From Psilocybe azurescens (lineage: Eukaryota; Basidiomycota; Agaricomycetes; Agaricales; Agrocybaceae): a stretch of 64,000 bases of DNA. The first letter of the stretch is position 1. Each line of letters begins with the position of its first letter. Location of the stretch: contig JAJIRX010000567.1 in assembly GCA_023853785.1 (NCBI GenBank), forward strand, positions 248,001 to 312,000, read 5' to 3'. This document shows, one piece after another, positions 32,101 through 44,032 of this stretch. The translations under genes were made by a program, and so were the position numbers. The notes below the pieces were generated by a model that saw only the letters and a list, made by a program, of their open reading frames with translations, had not been told where the DNA came from and did not search any database.

Positions 32101-34938
32101 AGTATACTTCGATGATAACAATGAATGGAAAATTACGACACCATAAGACTCGGGCCTCTGAAAGCTATTGCCTCGCGCCTGCTACTTATGCCGTATCTTA
32201 GCTCATACTTCGTACTTCTCTTACCTGACCTGTAAGCGACGAACGAGGGGGGGGGAGCATTAACTTGAATAGCTACAATTGCGACCGCAAAGCGCAAGCA
32301 CTCCCACCACAAGTAATATGTGCTCGGATCCCAGAATACCTCTGACACTGACGTCTCATCACCTCCCACATCCAGTTAGTCAGTCAATCAGTAGGTCCAT
32401 AATGAAATACCATCTTCATCAAAGGAAAGAGAGTATATAAACACCCGCCAATCGCAATGGCCGCTGAGCACTGGCACGAAAAAACGCAGCGTCCGCGAGG
32501 CGTCCTCGAGAAAACATTCGCAGGCATTAAGCAGCCACGCATGCTTTCGTCGAGAATACGAAGTCCAAACGATATCAAAAAGCGATGTGGAATCAATCTG
32601 ACTCGGGGACTCTCTGGGTTCTGAGCAGGCTTAGAGCCGTGCAGAATACAAACGCAATTTCGACATGAGGTTGCTTCAAGGTTCGTTGGTAATCAACTAT
32701 GGGACTTTCGATGGCAGAAGTCCCATCCCCTTCCCCATTTCACAGAGACAGAGATAGAGATAAAGAACGAACGTTCGCGCTTTCGTTCGTCCGTTGCGCC
32801 GCGTATGGCATCGCGCAGCGCCTTGAGCTCAGGGTCCAGCCATGTCCCGCACTAGATAAGAACATACTTGAGGCGAAAAGATAAGCTGATCCGGCCTATC
32901 TATCTGATCGCCTTCAACCTCGCGCCTATTGCGCCATCTCACTGCGCTGCTTAGAACGGGCAAGATAAACTTAGCAAGGGAAAAGCGAAGGGAAGGGAAG
33001 GGAAGGGAAGATGCAGATCTGCAGCCCCCGATTGAGGATGCGACGCGATGTGATCGTCGTTTGTATCATTTTCGATCGCCGGTAATGCTCGAGTGAGTAA
33101 AGTACGCTGACGGCTCGCGTATATACGCACGCCTGTGCGTAAGTACCCCGTGCTTGGCATTCTAAATATGGTGCACCGCAAATACCGGCATAAGACTGAA
33201 GACCATCAGTGGGTTCGCCGTTCGAGCCCTTTTGTGTGTTGGTATAGTAGTTGCATGTACAATTTATACCAGTGTATCTTATTTCACTGACATTGTCTTT
33301 TTCACTTCAGAATCTTGAAATATGTAAACGGAATTTGTTCTCTCACAAAGGATTTCTTTCACGATCTATAATTAACTTGCCTATTCAAATCTATTTATAA
33401 CTTCTAAAAAATACCTCAGGACTATCGATCAATATCCCTTTTGTTCGCCACGCATGTCCCAAGGGCGTTAATGAATTTAATTATGTTTTCACTAAAGTTC
33501 ATTTCATTCAATGCCACTGAAATTTTCAACGCAACGCGATATCGTTCATTTTAAAATTGATTTTCGAAAATTTCTCTCCTATGCAGGCCACGCCAACAAC
33601 ACCTGCCTACAGGCTACTTCGACTACAACTACTCGAGTAGTACGCCGTGCAACAGCATACCATTACACAACGAAGAAAAAAAACATTTCGGGGGTGGGGT
33701 CATAAAAGGTCGTAAAAGGTCGTAAAATTCGATCCAAAAAGTTTGAATCTGGAGGCAAGCATACATACAAACACGCGATCGAGACCAGAAAGGGAAAGGA
33801 AATCCAGTTCCTTTCTCTCTCAGGCTCGCCTTCAAACGTAAATGTCCAAGATATGATGAAAGCCAAAAACGTCGAAACAAAAAAAAAAATATAGCAGACG
33901 ACGACGACGGAATAAGAAGGGAAAAGGAGCATGCATAGAGGGGAAGGAATAGGAATACAGATAAACAAAAAGGAACCAAAAGTAAGATGAAATAGGCTTC
34001 GCATGTCGTTCGTTTCGTGTGTGTTTGCGAGGGGATCCGATAGCGATAGCGATAGATTAAAACCCAATGAATGAAGAAAGAAGAGCGAACGAGAATGGGA
34101 ATGAGGAAGAAGTGATGAGGAAGGGAGGAAGAACGATGAAGGGTGATTGGAAGCAATGACACTTTGTCCTGTATCGATGATTCGATAATCGTAATCGAAA
34201 TGAATTGAGTGAAGTCCAAGAATTCAATGAACGTTTGTCGCATATTGAAATTCACAAAGCCCTGAAGTCCTGAAATGCGTATTCGGAGCTTAGTTCGGTT
34301 CGCTGACTCGCTCGGATTTCAGTGCTTTCATTTTGTAATGCGTAATTCGAATGTCATTGTCATTGGATTGCGTACTTGGAACTTCGTGGCATAAAGATAC
34401 ACATGGGATGAGATGTGGATGATGATAAAAGACGCGAATGGGTGGATCTTGAAGAAAAAATGTGAACGTGGAATGTGGAAATGTGGCCGTGAATGGGAAA
34501 TGATGATTGCATGATGACGAAAGCGAAAACAGCTAGAAGCTAGAAAAAGGAAAAGAAAGCGAAGAGAAAAGATGACGATGTAGATGATGAAAAAAATGCG
34601 ATGACGATCATGATTGATAAGAAAAGATATAGAAAAGGAAAATGCAAAGAGATAGTCTTTCCGAAAAGGAAAGCAACGAGGCAGGCAGCGGACCTTCTGC
34701 GGAATAGGTGGAGGGATAGCGGTGTGGGTGGGTACGATTGCGATTGCAGATTGCGATGCAGACTATGATATCATGATGATGAAAGGATGCAGTGCGATGA
34801 TATGCCAAAAAGCGTAGAAATGAGGGAAAGGGAAGTCGAGAGATATGACGACATAATCAACCAAGCCATCATGTGAGACAACGCCCCATCCCCGTGACCC
34901 AAGACACGTACGACGCGTCTCAGTTGAAGAATCACAAA
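32101..34938. other. Low-complexity, gene-poor region
   Basis: It includes a run of G at 32,247-32,256, a GAAGG(GAAGG)n microsatellite at about 32,986-33,010, and purine-rich DNA at 33,770-34,700 full of GAAA, GGAAG and GATGATGA motifs. The part nearest 34,939 is likely the 3' untranslated region of the minus-strand gene. No coding region is supported. Confidence 0.4.
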
Positions 34939-36115
34939 TCACATCAACGAGGCCACGCGGCGCATGACGCGCCTCTGGGCTCTGAAGACGCCGAAGCGGA
35001 AGCCTAGGGCGAACGCCTGCCACTGGCGCTTGAGGCTCTGTGTGCACGTCGGGACGTACTCGCCCTCCGCGCCGCTGCGACTGCGCGACAGGGAGCGCGA
35101 GCGCACGCGGGAGATGAGTGAGGGTGGGTGCAGTTGTGCCGAGTCGTCGTCGTCGTTTTCTGGTGCGGTGGCGAAGGCATCCTCGTCATCCTCTTCGTAC
35201 ATCTGCGGCTGCTGTCTGCTGCGCCGCGAACGTCCACTGGCCGCCGACGGTTGCTGCAGCTCGAGCGACCTGCGGCGCTGGCGGTGCGTCTCCTCCTCCT
35301 GAATCTCGATCTTCTGGCGCATCTCCTGGACCTCCTTCTCCTCCTCCTCCTGCCTCAGTGCCTTCTCCTTCTCCTCCTGCAATCGTGCACGCTCCTTCTC
35401 CCGGTCGCCCTTCGACAACCGCCGCCTGTGCTTCCTCTCCTTTTGCTCCTTCTCTCTCTGCAAAGCGTGGACTGTTTCGTCGAATGGTGATTCTGAAAGG
35501 ATGACATCGTCTTCGTATGAAGTGGGCAACGTCGACGCGGTGCCGGTGGGGGAGTAGTATGTAGACGAAGGCGTGTACATGGACGTGGTTGAGAACGAAG
35601 ACTCGCGCGGCCTTTGGCTAGAAGTAGACCACGAGCGGGAGGGCGCGGCGTATTTGTTGCGCTGCTGCCAGTCCTCGGTGTGCTCGTAGTCGTCGTCAAG
35701 TGCAGACTCGTCCAGATCGATCTCCCAGTCGAAGTGGGGGCGCCGCGCGGTGCTCGTGCTCCCGCGCGTCGCGCTCCCGCTGCTGCTGCTGCTGCTGTGG
35801 CTGTAGGTGCTGTTTAGCGAGTACTGCTTCGCCTGCGTGGGGAAGTGGCGGTAGTCTGGGTCGTGGAGATCGCCGTTGGGGTCAACGTAGGCTTTGGTGA
35901 ATGTGGGGGACGCGCGGGATGATGATGAGGGGGAGGTATGAGGGGTCAAGCAGGCGCGAAATGTCGGCTGCTTTGCTTGCGGCGGCTGAGACACTCGGTT
36001 TCGAGTGCGAGCTGCAGTGGGATGTGAGATGGGACATTGTTGCTGTGGGGTTCAGAAAGTGCAGTGGGGATGTGGACCTGGTAGGGTGGTCGTAGGAATA
36101 ATCGAACGACGGCAT
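34939..36115 (-). CDS. Ser-rich/coiled-coil protein, conserved-looking, single frameshift
   Basis: The true start is probably ATG 36115 (M-P-S-F-D-Y-S-Y), with a Ser/Pro-rich N-terminus leading to A-A-D-I-S-R-L-L-D-P-S-Y-L-P. The frame then breaks at a run of five C (plus-strand G, 35,929-35,933). Four C would join it to P-S-S-S-S-R-A-S-P-T-F-T-K-A-Y-V-D-P-N-G-D-L-H and the remaining open frame to 34939, about 391 aa in all. A charged Lys/Glu/Arg coiled coil (A-L-Q-R-E-K-E-Q-K-E-R-K and onward, about 70 residues) lies in the middle. The C-terminus is basic (Q-S-L-K-R-Q-W-Q-A-F-A-L-G-F-R-F-G). No domain name applies, no membrane segment is evident, and function is unknown. Without the correction, an internal ATG at 35,994 would start the main frame. 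Confidence 0.7.
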
Positions 36116-37840
36116 TGTTGGGGTGAACTGGGTGTGGGGAGGGACAGCGAAGGAACGCTGATTGGAGATGGGATTGGCCTTTTATCAACCAAGGGCAGGA
36201 TGACTCGGAAGGAAGAAGGAGCGACAAGTTCGGGTTTATATTCGCTGTTAGGATAGATCTTAACACGCGACACTCCCCCCCCTCGGATGTTCCTTTTGCT
36301 CAGCCAACAGCTGCCTTGTGTAGGTGTCGTCGTGCTTTATCAAGATTCATCCTCTCAGACCAGATGGGATTTCTACGTGGAATCCCAACTCTTCCCCTTT
36401 GGAAATAAAACCTGTCTGGCTTGTGCTCCACGCCCGGTTCGCCATCCGAAGCCGAACCGAGCCTGCCCAAGAACCACGGAATCGTGGAAGGTCGAAATAG
36501 TCCCCCACGACACAATCGCATTTTCCACCCTTGCCTGCGGTTGTGCTTACATATCTGCCTTCACCTCCCATTGCCGGTTACTCAGCTCCTTGACCTGTTT
36601 ATTCAATCATGCCTCGGCCGTTATCTGAATCATCATCATCGCTCTCTCCTAATCACTCGCAGTCTGTAATCAGATCTATATACAGCTTTTGCATATTACC
36701 ACTCAGACAGCAGGCCTGAGGTAGCGCAACAGGCCTGAGTAGGTGGCATCATCACTCATCAGTTACTTATCTTAGCCCTGCGCCTGCACTTGCACCAGTG
36801 CGCCATGCCGCCTGGTCAGTTGACCTGAGAAACTATCTCCTCTCACCTGCCTTAGCTTTCCTTAGCCTGCCTTAATTGTCTAGCCGGCGTCCCACCCCGA
36901 AAGGCGCATGTCTCTATGTAGTGTGTTTAATTGTCCTTTCTGGACTGTTATCGGTCTGACGTTCCCGGATACCCTTTTAAATTCACCTTTTGCCTTTATG
37001 TGGTGTGTTTAGTTGTCAGATCTAAATCAGGCGACTCGCTGGACTGAATCGCCGTCGCCTCACGCCTGCCTCGCGCTGATGTTTTGTTGAATCGTGACTG
37101 ATGCTCCCTTTGCTCTGCTCTGAACGAAAGGCATGGGCGTGGGCGCGGATGTACGTACGTACGTACGCGAGGTGCCACTGCCAGTTCCTTATCCAAGTTA
37201 TCCTGGATTTATATTTAATAGATTAGATGCATGTCCAAAGGTGCGATTCCTGCATTATAATGCACTGAATCTCAAGCCCGACTGCTGATTGAGATAACAA
37301 TCGTATCCTTTCTTTGAATACAGACAATATGTATCGCAGAATGAAACACCAGCAATCCTCTTTCTGATTTCCTTTTGCTGGATATCGACTCATAATGCAG
37401 TCATTGTATTGTACCGCATCAATGCATACAGGGCTGTACGTTATTACGGGAAATTTCAAAACGTGACTCATATAACTGAATTAAATTGAACTACGCATTC
37501 CTGTCATTCTTATCGACCGACCGGACAACCGACCGACCCACAATCGACCCACAATCGACCCACAGACTGCACCTTTCCTCGGAAAGCGCGCAGCCGCAGC
37601 TCCTCGCACCTCGCACCTCGCACCTCGTATCGCCTTCTACGTTCCATCTTCTATATTCCACTGATCATCTGAACCCATGGAGGCCCACATTGCCACCCTA
37701 TCTAATTGACAGAACTTTATGCTACATGCTACGGCTGAAGGGTTCAACGTGCGATTCAGAAGATCGACGTAACTTACCCTAGTCCATTCGCAGTTGTTAT
37801 CTTATCTACACACAATATATACCCTGCAACTGCAATGGAA
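36116..37840. other. Intergenic, no gene supported
   Basis: The first 150 bp should hold the promoter of the gene starting at 36,115. A GTAC(GTAC)n run lies at about 37,153-37,170 and a CGACC/CCACAATCGAC repeat at 37,517-37,566. The open frames here are short and without recognisable content. Confidence 0.4.
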
Positions 37841-37852
37841 GCGGCTGATGCT

Positions 37853-38340
37853 CGGGCGGGCACGAGTTTCGAGGCTCGGGGTCGCAGTCCAAGGTTGCAT
37901 TCGCGCTAGGCTAGGACTTACGCTGACCTAGCGCCCTATTCCTGTTCCTATTCCTATTCCTGGCGGCGCGCCGTCTCTAACTCAATCCGATCATATTGTG
38001 GGTCGGTGGTGCTCAATCATCAATCGAAGCTGCTGCGCGGGCGGGCACGAGTTTCGAGGCTCGGGGTCGCATTCCAAGGCTGCATTGGCGCTGGGCTAGG
38101 ACTTAGGACGCTGACATTGCCCTGTTCCTATTCCTATTCCTGGTGGCGCGCCGTCTCTAACTCAATCCGATTATATTGTGGGTCGGTGGTGCTCAATCAT
38201 CAATCGAAGCTGATGTGCGGGCGGGCACGGGTTTCGGGGCTCGGGGTCGCCACTGGCGCTGGCATTGACACTGGAGTTGGCGCGGGGCTGGATCTTGGGC
38301 TGGGGCTGGGGCTGGCCCTGGCGGCGCGCCGTCTCTCTCT
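37853..38340. repeat. 180-185 bp tandem repeat, 2.6 copies
   Basis: Unit starts are marked by GCGGGCACGAGTTTCGAGGC at about 37,856, 38,041 and 38,221 (spacings 185 and 180 bp). Each full unit continues with CTCGGGGTCGC, a GGCGCT/GCGCTAGG-type segment, CCTGTTCCTATTCCTATTCC, GGCGCGCCGTCTCTAACTC, and GGTCGGTGGTGCTCAATCAT. The third copy is cut short and its CT-rich part is replaced by (TGGGGC)n. The repeat includes an AscI-type palindrome, GGCGCGCC, in every copy. Confidence 0.85.
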
Positions 38341-41150
38341 GATCACGATGTGGGTTACTATAGAGTATTTATTCCTGCTCGAGTCCCGACTGCTCCATTC
38401 CCATCTCCATCATATTATCACACAGACAGGCGCTTAGAGGAGCCATCGTGATGGCGACGGGCGAACTCGAACCATCATCATTCTGATTCGGCGTGCCGGT
38501 GAGCACTTTACATACTGAAGTCTGATGTACTCCAAAAATCGAGTCGAGTTGAGTCGAGTCGTCGGGTAGCATACGAGTAAGTAAGTAAACAGTACTTGGT
38601 ATCCCACCGGGGTGCATCCCAATTGCAATGATTACGATGATGTTTTCCCGAATTCTGAATTCGAATCGTGCGTAATGCGTCGATCAGAACATACCTAAGT
38701 ACTCCGGTACTCATTTACATCTGTCTTCTATTATCTAAAGACAGGTAGATAACATACGTCGTCTTATCATGCCCATACTAAGTATACGTGATTTGCAGTA
38801 CCGCATAATGCAAATATCCCACAGTGACCCACAGGACACGCCGAGACCCCGACGCCGATCCCGACGCCCGTAGCCGGCGGCCATACTTACTTAGTGCCCT
38901 CGGTAATGCGACTGATGGCTAATAATAATACCTCGTCCGCAGGTAGTCATTAATTAGTTGATTGGCCCAAGTCGAGTCGGCCAGTCGGGGGAGGGCGTTG
39001 GAACTTCGGATTCTCGGGGAAGGCGAAGGTAGAGATGGAGTACTAGTAGCTATGCCAGTGGACCGTTAATTCCACCAATACCAGCATTCGCTGTTAACGA
39101 GTTGAGATCGCAAATTTGGATTGGCCACCCACTCAAAATCGAGCATGGGTACAGATTCAGACTCGGATTCGAACAGATTCTGGCTACTGCTAAATACTCT
39201 GGAATATCCAGAATCGCAACATGAGAATGAGAAATCGCTTAGCACGTCAAGACTGAAATGCTCTTCTCTCTTCTTGGTCTTGGCAATGGAAGACTTAGTA
39301 ATTTCTGTGAATTCAGCTTCATGTCTTTTCTGGAATATGTCACGAGCTGCCATTAAGAGGCTGCCCAGAGTTTTTCTTGTCTTTCAAGTTTCGTCTTCTC
39401 CCGCTCACAAGGCGTTCAGACCCGCCGCTCAATCGCCGGTATCGGTGTTGGTATCGGCTCGGACGGACTATGATTGAGTTTCTAGCAGATACGATAGTTA
39501 GTATTTGTGCGTAGTGTTTATAACACTAATTAATGATGCTAGTATACCAAGCTATAGTAGAAGTAAGCCTTAACCCTCTCGGAAATAGACTATGTGGCGG
39601 ACGGCACTACTTACACTTCCAGTCTGCTATTGCAATACTTCTAATACTTGAATGAATCTTCAATGCTTTCGAGCTGGTTTGCACTATCCTGGAGTAGAGT
39701 CAAGTAAATCAAGCCTTTGATTCGCCTGGAGAATCGGTATTGACCCGTCAAAGGTTTGAACTGGCGATCTTAATAAAAATCGAGCCACTGATTGGCGCCC
39801 GGCCACTCACCACGTTTCTTGGCGGCAAGCCACACCTTTGGCACGGTCGGGTGAATTATTAGCACTCAATGGCTGTTCAGACCTGCTATTAGATATACAC
39901 TATGTATTATTAGAATACTAATACAGCATGTTGAACGACAAAAACCCCGCCGACCTCGTGTTTACACTGCCTTAACTGGTACCAACCTTTCCACGCGAGG
40001 CATCCTCGTAGCTTACCATTAGGCCCAATTGCCTCTCAGTTAATATCAGAGCGAGAATATTGAGTACGTCGCTGAGGTCCCACGAAAGTATCGGGCCTCA
40101 ACGCCTTTAATCCAATGCCGACCAGCTTCATCATGTTGCGCTATTAACATAAATTGTCAGTTACAGGGGTATTCTTAAATTTTGCGGGGTGTCATTGCAT
40201 GTCTATTTTCGATTTTGCCTGTGCGAAAGGGCGTGCCGGGGTGAAGGTGCTAATTAATTAGGGGGAGTCCCGGTGAATGCCAGTGGTTAAGGGTTTTAAG
40301 GCCTCAGGGTTGGCATCAGTCATAATTCGGTGCGATCGGATCGATTAGCGCCCGTCTGGTACACTCTCTAGAGTTTCCTGTGCAACGGACATACCTTGAC
40401 TGCTAGCGCTATGAGCTACAATCCAACTACTATATGTTGTAGTTTCATCTATATCATCTGCCTTCACCGTGCCAACACTCGGACACGGTTCTACCCCTAA
40501 CTTGAACTCACAATTTTCGCCTCATGTTTCCCCAACACCCTTTACCCACCAATCATCATATTTAGTACAGTGGCATTACTCGCAGGTCGCTGCCAGCACA
40601 CAGCTCACGAAAAATGAATCCAAATCCCCATCGCAGAGATGGAATCCTTCGTTGCTTCGGGGTCAATAAGAAACGTTAGCCCATGATTTTTGAATTTACA
40701 AACCACACAATTTTTTTTTTCGCCATGGCAACAGGCGAAAAACACAACGAAAACCGAATAGCGTGTTGCTCACCAGTAGCGTAACACGACAATGTTGCGA
40801 AATGCATCTCCGTGCCATTGTAACATCTTCTATAATGGCCTTTGCTTCATAGTATGTACAATGATCTACATGATATTCAAGCACCTCGACAAAGCACCTT
40901 CCGAACAGGCTCTGACGACTCACTGACTCCTGACACAAGGAGACATAGGGAGAGTCGAGACGTGCATGTTGAGCTTATTTTTTTGTAACTCCTGCTCTAC
41001 TCCACTGCATCTTCGGAATCCCGCGAGAGATGAATCTCTGACACTAATGAAATGGCACGCTTTACCATTTGGCTGCAGCATAACGCAAGGTGCAATTAAA
41101 GGGAGGCTTTAGCCCTGCGGCATGTCAAAGCTCTCTGTACCCTCTTACCC
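38341..41150. other. Gene-poor region
   Basis: It has no supported gene. A 95-codon minus-strand frame at 39,066-39,353 (M-A-A-R-D-I-F-Q-K-R-H) looks mildly coding-like, with no known family. A tRNA-like fragment on the minus strand at about 39,750-39,815 is discussed as a finding. The rest has dense stops. Confidence 0.35.
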
Positions 41151-41157
41151 CACATCC

Positions 41158-44030
41158 TCAGTAGACGGAATTAATAATTATTGTGAGCGTGTTCGCCTCA
41201 TGTCGGGGCGAAATCATGTCCGATGGGCTCTGAAGCTGGGGTTTGGGATCGCATATAAATAGAACGACAATCGAAATGAAAGAATGGCAGTGCTGATGTT
41301 TACACTCGTGTTTTTCTTTGTTCTTCCGATTTTTTCTACCTACTAAAGCGAATATGCATATAGAATCATTTGCGCAGTGTATGCCTTTGACGTGAAATTG
41401 AAGTGCAGTGGAATCCCAAGCCTTTTGCACTTGTGGATACCATATGGCCGGTTTGAAATCCATTCTTTTCTGGCTCGAGTACAATTCGATTCATCTATTC
41501 CTCGAGGTGAACATACATGCAATTCGCGTTTGTTAGCAGGCTAGTATCCAGTTTCCCCGTGGTTTAGCCAGGCGCGCTCTGCGTCTTTGCCTCGAGGCTG
41601 CTAGGTGGTCATTGACGATTCGTTCAATTATGATGTCACTCGCCACTACCCTTTCATCTGACTCATGAGCGTATGTACTTTTTATCTGCAGAAGCTTCTT
41701 GTGAGCCTGCCTTGTAAGATCGATGAATGGGGAAGAATTCTCGGGAGGGTCAGGAACCTTCAAAGAGCTTGGACGCTTGAAAGATACCAAGCTCGGGAAC
41801 ATGCGAATTGTTGCACACGAGAGTCTGGAGGAGAATATGATGACAAGAATAATATTTGAGGGGATATTCCGACTTCGCGGCTTTTTGGGGAAGGATTGAG
41901 CAAGATCGCTCTTGGAAGTTAGAACTCATGGGGTTGGGCCTATTTCCATGGTTTATCTCCCAGAGATTGCCCATGGAATATCCCCACATAACGACGCGCA
42001 GCGCGAGGCGGCGACGCTTCTCCATCTACCTGCGGTTTTTTTTGATTTACTCAAGTCTAAAACTTACAAGAGACACCAGGTGTCAGCGGGCATACAAGGG
42101 ATGCTGTTCACTGCGCAAGCATCTCGGCAGATATCTTTGAGTACGCATCAGGAGATTAGATGCTGAGCTAATTCTGAGCTGCAGCTTGCGCAGTCGGGGC
42201 GGCATTGGGTAATGGTCAGTTGGTCAGCCATTGGCCTCCAGTGAGTGCACCTCAGTCCGCATTCCACGCGTACCGCGTAATCCGTGTCGAAAGAAGCCGA
42301 CGAACCGCATCATCCGATGCATCACTAAGCGCGCTGGCTCACAATGCTCGTGGGATTGCTCGTTATTTGATGACAAAGACGAACCTGTGGATGGTTCGAT
42401 TCTGGGAACGGGGAACGGTTCCAGAAATGGACTCGGAGGTTAGTCGATGCTCTTCGACTTCCATGACTGTATTCCTCCAGCCTTTGTGCTGTCTCGCTAA
42501 TCTTGGACTCCGAACGTTTGGACGAATTGGTGAGCAGGCGATTCAGATAGCCGGTATACTATGACATGATCTTTCAATGTGACGATGGACTATAGTCTAC
42601 TCAGCTGCTCTGCACGATATCCGTTTCTCAGATTAAACATTGAGTTCATGCGTTTTGTAGAGTCAGAAATCGCAGCACATTGGATGGAAATCTTAATCTC
42701 CGCCTTCTCATTTTCATCTCCTAGCTGATATTGTTATCTTCATTTTTATCTTGCCTGCAGGAGGCCTTGAAGCTACATGTGAGTACTTATAACCTAACTT
42801 GCACACCACCTGCGTCGGTGATCTATGCTTGGCGTTCCATCTATGTTTAAAAATCTAATCTAATCATGGACTTGAATCCATCATTTCTCCTTCAAGGTTC
42901 GATTTCAACGCACATCCTGCTAGAGAAGCTTGCCAGAAACACAATATGTGCGCCCTGTACCCTGATAAACATAACATGGCTGATTCACGATGGTGAGTTT
43001 CCTCCCTTCTTACTTTATCAACGATGGGAACCCACCATCGTTGAAATCCTATCAACCAACGTGTGCACATCGATACACGAGGCGTATTAAGATAGCGTGG
43101 AGGTACTTTAGTGGACAGCTTTACTTCCCGCCTTGTTCAGTTTTGAGTCTTTAACTTTTTATTTTACAAAATCATCTTCGTTTTTTGATACAGGTGCTGA
43201 ACTTTCTGCAGAATGATCTGTTGGTAATCTTCTGAGCCTCAGGTGAGCCGCGGGTAGCGCAAGACTAGTAACTTCTCGCTTTGCTTCTCAGCCTGTTGTC
43301 CGGTATTCTCGCTTTTCCGCCTTTTATTCGTATGTTTCTTTCTTCTCTCGCTACCCAGCGTTCAAGGTCGGTCCGAGCCCCTCGTGTAGTATGCTCGGAT
43401 TCCTTTCATACTCTTCACTTCCTTGCTTCCAATCCTTGCGCTTGTATTAATACCTTGTAGCTTTAACATGGCGCCATCGCTCCGCATGATACCGCGCTGT
43501 AAATCGGACCTGTACCGTACATCCCCTATGTACAAGAACTGCAAGTTTCTCCCAACTGCTCCTGGAAGACCGGCAATTGACATGATTTGCTCTGTTCCCA
43601 CTGGCCATTGTAACACCGGGCTTCTATCCTTCGATCGCCGACCGAGTCAACCTATTAATAGTCTCAGGTACGGAAATCAGATGGTGGACAAATCACAGAT
43701 GGATTTTCGGTTTGCATTACGTATGTTGTCAATATGAACTATGTATTGCTTGGTAAGCACTCAGGATTATCGAAATGTAAATGTGGGCACAGTGAGAAAT
43801 GTCGCTGGAAGCTTGACTTATTTCTCCGCCCAAAGAATATGAACGATATTGGTGGAGGATATAACCTGCTTTACTCCGAATTTATTTTGCATCGTGTTGG
43901 TCGCATGTTAACTGTTCAGTCAACTGACGGGAATTCCTCGGAATTTGCGGCAAGGCCTCACTACGGAAATTAAAAAATGAATTCAACTATCGAGTATTTA
44001 TTTAGTAATTTGTATACATAATGTGGGGAG
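41158..44030. other. Coding-like patches, no assembled gene
   Basis: On the plus strand there are short segments that read like exons with usable borders. Examples are 41,930-42,166 (H-N-D-A-Q-R-E-A-A), 42,320-42,437 (A-H-N-A-R-G-I-A-R-Y-L-M) with a GTTAGT donor, an 18-nt piece at 42,762-42,779 before GTGAGT, and 42,898-42,992 (F-D-F-N-A-H-P-A-R-E) before GTGAGT. On the minus strand, 41,533-41,802 (D-L-T-R-Q-A-H-K-K-L-L-Q) is also possible. I could not connect them into one protein or name a family. Confidence 0.25.
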
Positions 44031-44032
44031 AT

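Noticed and set aside
33195..33230. GTTCGAGCCC resembling a tRNA T-arm
   Set aside because: No pairing T stem, D arm or acceptor stem could be built around it.
33629..34255. 208-codon minus-strand frame rich in Phe/Leu/Ser
   Set aside because: It results from purine-rich low-complexity DNA on the plus strand; it has no ordered membrane-helix pattern and overlaps a similar frame in another phase.
35118..35504. Plus-strand frames (120-128 codons) opposite the coiled-coil gene
   Set aside because: They are antisense to the Lys/Glu/Arg-rich coiled coil, which yields Leu- or Ser/Pro-rich shadows.
37140..37170. GTAC repeat
   Set aside because: It is an ordinary microsatellite with no further structure.
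37853..38340. Tandem repeat considered as a CRISPR-like array
   Set aside because: The units are 180-185 bp with no short-repeat/unique-spacer pattern, and the sequence is eukaryotic.
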